This document shows, piece after piece, positions 60,443 to 64,000 of a stretch of DNA of 64,000 nucleotides. The notes under the pieces were generated by a model that saw nothing but the letters and a program-made list of their open reading frames with translations, was not told the DNA's origin and did no database searches. The DNA lies in the NCBI GenBank assembly GCA_021324355.1, contig JAJPJD010000007.1, forward strand, positions 45,042 to 109,041. The letters run 5' to 3'. The stretch's first letter is position 1, and every line of letters starts with the position of its first letter. A program made the translations under genes and the position numbers. This DNA is from Actinomycetota bacterium. Lineage in GTDB: Bacteria; Actinomycetota; Acidimicrobiia; Acidimicrobiales; RAAP-2.

Positions 60443-60928
60443 ATGGAGCCCGAACGGTTCGAGGTTCAGCGAGTCATTGCCGCTGAACCCGCAAGGATCT
60501 TCTCCTTGCTCTGCGATCCAAACGGCCATGTGGCCATCGACAGCTCTGGCATGCTCATGTCGGCGAGCGGCCCTGCCGTGCGATCGGTTGGCGACACCTT
60601 TGTGGTGCACATGGACCGCCAAGCACTCAACGACCTGCCTCTTGGTCGATACGACGTCGTGGTGACGATCGTGACTTTCGAGCCAGATCGTGAGATTGCC
60701 TGGACAGTCGCGGGTCGAGACCGTCCATCGATCGGGCACCGCTACGGTTACCGCCTGGAGCCCGTGGAAGGCGGGACACTGGTCACCTCCTACTACGACT
60801 GGTCGGCCATCGACCCGGAGTGGAAGCGCCGCGGGGTGTTCCCGGTCATTCCCGAGGCGACGCTGCGGGCGACTCTGGGGATCCTTGCTCGGACCGTAGC
60901 GCCTGAGCTCTCCCAAGCTGATCGGTGA
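60443..60928 (+). CDS. SRPBCC-family (START-like) protein
   Basis: A 161-aa protein with the SRPBCC opening FEVQRVIAAEPARIFSLLCDPNGHVAID, a central VVTIVTFEPDREIAWTVAGRD and a C-terminal helix preceded by TSYYDWSAIDPEWK. These domains form a hydrophobic cavity for lipids or polyketides. ATG at 60443 follows AGGAGG at 4 nt. It converges on the YbjQ-repeat operon. Confidence 0.88.
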   Translation: MEPERFEVQRVIAAEPARIFSLLCDPNGHVAIDSSGMLMSASGPAVRSVGDTFVVHMDRQALNDLPLGRYDVVVTIVTFEPDREIAWTVAGRDRPSIGHRYGYRLEPVEGGTLVTSYYDWSAIDPEWKRRGVFPVIPEATLRATLGILARTVAPELSQADR

Positions 60929-60943
60929 CCATCACTCGCCGGT

Positions 60944-61792
60944 TCAGCGCCTTCCTCGGAGTGCCTCCGCTTCGAACTGCACGACTGCGTCATTGAGCGG
61001 GAGCACAATGTCGGGGGTAATGGTGCGGTGCTCACCGGCAAGCAGGCGTACGGCTGTGCCCCGGGCGGTGAACCCGATGACGTGGCGGGCGAAGGTCATC
61101 GGGCCCTCGGCGATCTGAACCCCGACGACGCCCTGGGCGCCTAGGGCCAACCCCGAGGCCTGCATCCGCTCCATTGCCGCCTCCCGGGCCGCGTAGAGGG
61201 CCTGGGTTGGGTTGGTGAGCTCCACGTTCTGGCGAGATTGGCGGAGGGCGGTCGCGGCGTCCCGACGGGGCGCGTAGACGAAGCTCGCTCCGAAGGCCAG
61301 GCCGATTGGGGACCATCCAGCGGCGGCGAGGAGCGCGAAGTCCCGAGCCGACAGGCCCGACACGAAGGGTTGAACCGGTGGTCGGTCCGAGCCGATCGGT
61401 CGGACCGCGGTGCCGACCAGCGCGACGTCGACGTGACGAGGGTGGATCTCGACGCCGGCGCGGACCCCCACCACCCCGTGGCCGCCGACGGCGGCACACT
61501 CCTGGCGCAGCCGGCTCGAGGCGGTGCTGACGGCGAGGTTGTGGGCGTCAGAAGGGGACTGGAGCTGACCCCGGCCCCATGTCCAGGCTCCTGCTTGTAC
61601 TGCGGTAACCGACACCCCGAAGACGAGGTCGACGGGCTCCCATCCGAGGGCGTGGAGGAGGAGACTCTCGTCGACGGTGAGGTCCGAGGTCACGGCTCGG
61701 TCGTCCGGTCGGTGAACCCCCTGAGACAAGGAGGTAACAGCTTGCAGCATCTCGTCTCGGAGACTCGGCGCAGGCCCCCTCGCGTCACTCAT
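60944..61792 (-). CDS. Tandem YbjQ-like protein C (two modules)
   Basis: A 282-aa protein with two YbjQ/UPF0145-like modules. Module 1 (about 27-145) starts VTSDLTVDESLLLHALGWEP and ends GGHGVVGVRAGV...VALVGTAVRP. Module 2 (about 150-265) starts FVSGLSARDFALLAAAGWSPIG, has a helix NPTQALYAAREAAMERMQ, and ends LGAQGVVGVQIAEG...GFTARGTAVR. No signal peptide or membrane helix. The ATG overlaps the stop of the next gene (ATGA). It is the last gene of the operon. Function is unknown. Confidence 0.8.
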   Translation of the reverse strand: MSDARGPAPSLRDEMLQAVTSLSQGVHRPDDRAVTSDLTVDESLLLHALGWEPVDLVFGVSVTAVQAGAWTWGRGQLQSPSDAHNLAVSTASSRLRQECAAVGGHGVVGVRAGVEIHPRHVDVALVGTAVRPIGSDRPPVQPFVSGLSARDFALLAAAGWSPIGLAFGASFVYAPRRDAATALRQSRQNVELTNPTQALYAAREAAMERMQASGLALGAQGVVGVQIAEGPMTFARHVIGFTARGTAVRLLAGEHRTITPDIVLPLNDAVVQFEAEALRGRR

Positions 61793-62691
61793 GACAGGCG
61801 CACTGTTGGTCGGGGCGGAGGCAGCGGATCGAAGTCCTTGAACCGCCGAACCCGGGTTCCGCGGAGCGTGCACTCGACCACCTGATCGCCGGCACCGATC
61901 TCGCGCTCGACCGCGGAGAAGGCGATCCCCTGGAGCGTGTCGCTGCCCAGCTGCCGGCGGGCTTGTTCGCGGGCGAGGACCCTGGCCGCTAGCCGGGCCT
62001 CGGAGACCTGTTCGATCTCGGCAGTCGAGCCCATTGAGGCGGCCCAGCCGTATGCTCCGCCCTCCATCAAGAACTCGGTGATGCAATACGCCCAGACTCG
62101 CACCGACGCCATCGTGGCCACCACCGATACCGGCATGAAGCCGGCTTCGACCAGCTTGGCCAGGCGCGGCCCGGCGAGGTAGGTGGACCACGGCGTGCCG
62201 GCTGGCGGTGACGGCGCTCCGTCCACCACGACTGCGGTGCCCAGGAGATGGAACTCGATCACTCTGGTGTCGGCCAGGTGTCGGGAGGTATCGGTCACTC
62301 CGATGACCCCGTGGGCGCCGACCGATTCGGCTTCTTCCAACATGCGGTCGAACGCGGCCGAAAAGCCAGTCCGCCAGGCGTCTTCGACCCAGGTCTGCTC
62401 GAAGTTCTGGCCCCAGGTGCGGTGCTCACCGCCTACGAAGCCGTGAGGGCAGTACCAGTTCTGCTGGTAGCCACCGCCGCCCGAGGGTCCGAAGGGCGAC
62501 AGCCCGCGTCCCAAGGACGAACCGGCCGCGTACCACCCCCATTGCATGGCGCAGAATCCTTGTACAAGCCCGACCGGCCGCAACCCCATCTGGAGACAGG
62601 CCGAGAAGTCGGTCGCGCTCAGGCCCGAGGAGAAGGAACCGGACTCGAGCCGGCGAGATGCGGCCTCGGGAACGTCGCCAGCAGCAGACAT
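61789..62691 (-). CDS. Tandem YbjQ-like protein B (two modules, diverged)
   Basis: A 300-aa protein. Module 1 begins FSSGLSATDFSACLQMGLRPVGLVQG and ends VGAHGVIGVTDTSRH...IEFHLLGTAVVV. It carries a Gly/Trp/Tyr-rich insert with FGPSGGGGYQQNWYCPHGF (about 70-110). Module 2 (PWSTYLAGPRLAKLVEAGFMPV ... ECTLRGTRVRRF) is the most diverged of the six. The aromatic insert could bind a ligand or partner. The start codon shares one base with the upstream stop (TGATG), and the stop overlaps the next ATG. Confidence 0.78.
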   Translation of the reverse strand: MSAAGDVPEAASRRLESGSFSSGLSATDFSACLQMGLRPVGLVQGFCAMQWGWYAAGSSLGRGLSPFGPSGGGGYQQNWYCPHGFVGGEHRTWGQNFEQTWVEDAWRTGFSAAFDRMLEEAESVGAHGVIGVTDTSRHLADTRVIEFHLLGTAVVVDGAPSPPAGTPWSTYLAGPRLAKLVEAGFMPVSVVATMASVRVWAYCITEFLMEGGAYGWAASMGSTAEIEQVSEARLAARVLAREQARRQLGSDTLQGIAFSAVEREIGAGDQVVECTLRGTRVRRFKDFDPLPPPRPTVRLS

Positions 62692-63482
62692 CAATTGTCC
62701 AGCGAGATGATGACTGTCGGTTTGGGCAGGGAGACCTCCCCGGTCTTGGTCACGGCAGTACCGATGGAGAGGAACTCGATCGTGTGCGACCCCCACTGGT
62801 GGGACTTCTCCTCGAGGCGGACACCGACGATGCCGGTCGCGCCGAGGCGGGTGCCCTCGTCCTGCATCCGGGTCATGGCCAGCTCCCGAGCTTCGTACAA
62901 CGCCTGGGTGAAGTTGGGGAGCTCCACGTTCTGCCCTACCGAGCTCAAAGCCTGGCCCAACCCCCGATGGGCGATGTGGTACACGCAGGTCCCCATGACC
63001 AGCCCCTGGGGGATGTGCCCAGTCTGCATGATGGTCCAGAAGTCCTGACCGGAGAGGTCCGAGGTGAAAGGTTTACCCAATCGGTTGCGGTAGGACTTGC
63101 CGTCCTCGGCCTTTACCGCCGTCCCCAGCGCGATGAATTCGGCCGCGTCGCTGCCCCATTCGTAGTAGTTCACGTCCAACCGGACACCGACCACCCCGTC
63201 AGCGCCCAGCTCGTCGGCCTCCTCCTCCATCCGGGTCATGGCCAGCTCGCGGGCGTTGTACATCGCCTCGGTCAGTTTGGTCAGCTCCTGGCTCTTGGAC
63301 CAACGGCGGCCCTGGAAGCCGGTGTGATAGATCGACGAGCCCATCACGAATCCCAGGGGGTGAAACCCGGCCTCCTTGACCAGGAGGAACTCATTGACCG
63401 AAAGGTCCGAAGTGAAGAAGCCTCCTCGGAGCTCCTCGAGGCGATGCTCGGCCCCGCTCGGCAGGTCGGATGGACCAGTCAT
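62691..63482 (-). CDS. Tandem YbjQ-like protein A (two modules)
   Basis: A 263-aa protein with two well-preserved YbjQ-like modules. Module 1 (about 20-130): FFTSDLSVNEFLLVKEAGFHPLGFVMG, MYNARELAMTRMEEEADELGADGVVGVRLD, AEFIALGTAVK. Module 2 (about 137-250): PFTSDLSGQDFWTIMQTGHIPQGLVMG, LYEARELAMTRMQDEGTRLGATGIVGVRLE, IEFLSIGTAVT. The near-identical helix ARELAMTRM in both shows internal duplication. YbjQ proteins form rings, so tandem copies could build hetero-oligomers. The ATG overlaps the stop of the 140-aa protein gene. Confidence 0.85.
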   Translation of the reverse strand: MTGPSDLPSGAEHRLEELRGGFFTSDLSVNEFLLVKEAGFHPLGFVMGSSIYHTGFQGRRWSKSQELTKLTEAMYNARELAMTRMEEEADELGADGVVGVRLDVNYYEWGSDAAEFIALGTAVKAEDGKSYRNRLGKPFTSDLSGQDFWTIMQTGHIPQGLVMGTCVYHIAHRGLGQALSSVGQNVELPNFTQALYEARELAMTRMQDEGTRLGATGIVGVRLEEKSHQWGSHTIEFLSIGTAVTKTGEVSLPKPTVIISLDN

Positions 63483-63901
63483 TGCCCTCCTTTGAGCATC
63501 AGGTTCTCCAGGGCGAGCCGGGTCGCCTGGGACCGGGTTGCCTCGGACTTCAGTGCTTCGAGCAGCCGAGCGAGCCAGGTCGCCATGTCGACCTGCTCGC
63601 TGCGGATCCGGATCCCGGCCGAGGAGTGCCCGATGGTACAGCGAACCGCAGCACCGTCCACGTCGGCTCGGAGGACGTCGTCTCCCAGCATGACCTGGAG
63701 CGCCTTGATCGACCCCGAGCGGCGGAGGAGGCCGCCACTGCGTTCGACCGTGAGGCGGTTGCCCAGCGCATCGCCCAACTGGTCGATGAGCAGTCGGAGC
63801 AGGGTGGGAACGTCAGTCGCATCAGCTGCCAGCGACGAGGCCGCCAGCTCGAGGTCGAAACCACCAAGCTCGCCGCTCGGCTCCAGGGCGTCATCGGTCA
63901 C
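63479..63901 (-). CDS. Conserved-looking 140-aa protein of the YbjQ-repeat operon
   Basis: A 140-aa acidic soluble protein. An N-terminal LLRLLIDQLGDALGNRLTVER helix is followed by a small beta region (LQVMLGDDVLRADVDGAAVRCTIGHSSAGIRIRSEQVD) and a C-terminal helix WLARLLEALKSEATRSQATRLALENLM. No family was recognised. GTG at 63901 follows GAGAGGG. It is coupled to the first tandem YbjQ gene by a 4-nt overlap, so it probably works with it. Confidence 0.78.
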   Translation of the reverse strand: MTDDALEPSGELGGFDLELAASSLAADATDVPTLLRLLIDQLGDALGNRLTVERSGGLLRRSGSIKALQVMLGDDVLRADVDGAAVRCTIGHSSAGIRIRSEQVDMATWLARLLEALKSEATRSQATRLALENLMLKGGQ

Positions 63902-63929
63902 TGGTCCACCCTCTCTGGTGCAGGGGCTG

Positions 63930-64000
63930 TCACGGTTCCTGTGACTCGATGAGGGTCGGGGTGACGGCCGGCGTCGGTCGCCCTTCGAGGGCCACGATGA
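63930..64000 (-). CDS. C-terminal end of an unidentified gene (cut by window edge)
   Basis: A frame open from the right edge to a TGA at 63930-63932 encodes ...IVALEGRPTPAVTPTLIESQEP. Codon use is gene-like, and the stop is 28 nt before the next start on the same strand. It is likely the preceding gene of the operon; too little is seen to name it. Confidence 0.5.
   Translation of the reverse strand, partial: IVALEGRPTPAVTPTLIESQEP

Noticed and set aside
60944..63482. Internal duplications read as DNA repeats
   Set aside because: The similarity is at protein level between diverged modules; no long direct DNA repeat was seen.
1..64000. CRISPR arrays, prophage or insertion sequences
   Set aside because: No regularly spaced repeats, no phage structural genes and no transposase or integrase were found on either strand.

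Overview
The window is high-GC actinobacterial DNA. An Acidimicrobiia-like member of the Actinomycetota fits best, but that is an inference. The evidence is a ctaE-qcrC-qcrA-qcrB block with a dihaem QcrC, an actinobacterial HelD/HelR ATPase, a CtaF subunit, a HemY-type oxidase next to hemH and hemE, a split PntAA/PntAB transhydrogenase, hopanoid genes hpnA and hpnO, frequent GTG/TTG starts and many 4-nt ATGA/GTGA overlaps. Several genes without a Shine-Dalgarno have a TANNNT -10 box 6-8 nt before the start codon, which suggests leaderless transcripts.

Layout. 1-4.2 kb (minus): ybjQ-hemE-hemH-hemG-lnt, a haem operon running into an apolipoprotein N-acyltransferase cut by the left edge. 4.4-10.7 kb (plus): helD, then ctaE-qcrCAB. 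11.3-13.5 kb: an MFS exporter and a TesB thioesterase. 13.6-26.8 kb: an accessory catabolic island of visibly lower GC, made of two divergent operons: a double CoA-transferase with a crotonase, and a crotonase, a complete family-5 ABC importer, an acyl-CoA dehydrogenase and a duplicated FadR-type regulator. It reads as import, CoA transfer, dehydrogenation and hydration of an unknown carboxylic acid. 26.9-30.2 kb (minus): ctaC-ctaD-ctaF and tatA. The island therefore lies between the two halves of the bc1-aa3 respiratory machinery.

30.3-45.8 kb is mostly housekeeping: a CopD-like membrane protein, a canonical enoyl-CoA hydratase, ogt, hpnA-hpnO, an EAL phosphodiesterase, pntAA-pntAB-pntB, a membrane PIN-TRAM protein, a variant crotonase, an ABC1 kinase, a [3Fe-4S] ferredoxin and gltX, followed by tRNA-Gln(CTG) and tRNA-Glu(CTC). 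46-49.2 kb holds a TetR regulator behind a 32-bp perfect palindrome and a CLC chloride transporter.

49.3-54.9 kb is a sulfur-transfer module: an MBL-rhodanese protein, a DHA2 exporter, an SRPBCC-rhodanese fusion and a methyltransferase, divergent from a GntR/UTRA regulator and a single-domain rhodanese, with one palindrome between the two promoters. 55-60.9 kb has a secreted glycosidase-like protein with cell-wall-binding repeats, a cyclase-family hydrolase, a PrmC-related methyltransferase, a PPOX-like protein, a small four-cysteine protein and an SRPBCC protein. The right edge (60.9-64 kb, minus) is a tightly overlapping operon encoding three proteins that each contain two YbjQ/UPF0145-like modules, plus an unrecognised 140-aa protein. 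This operon and the sulfur module are the strongest candidates for undescribed systems. No phage, IS element or CRISPR array was seen.
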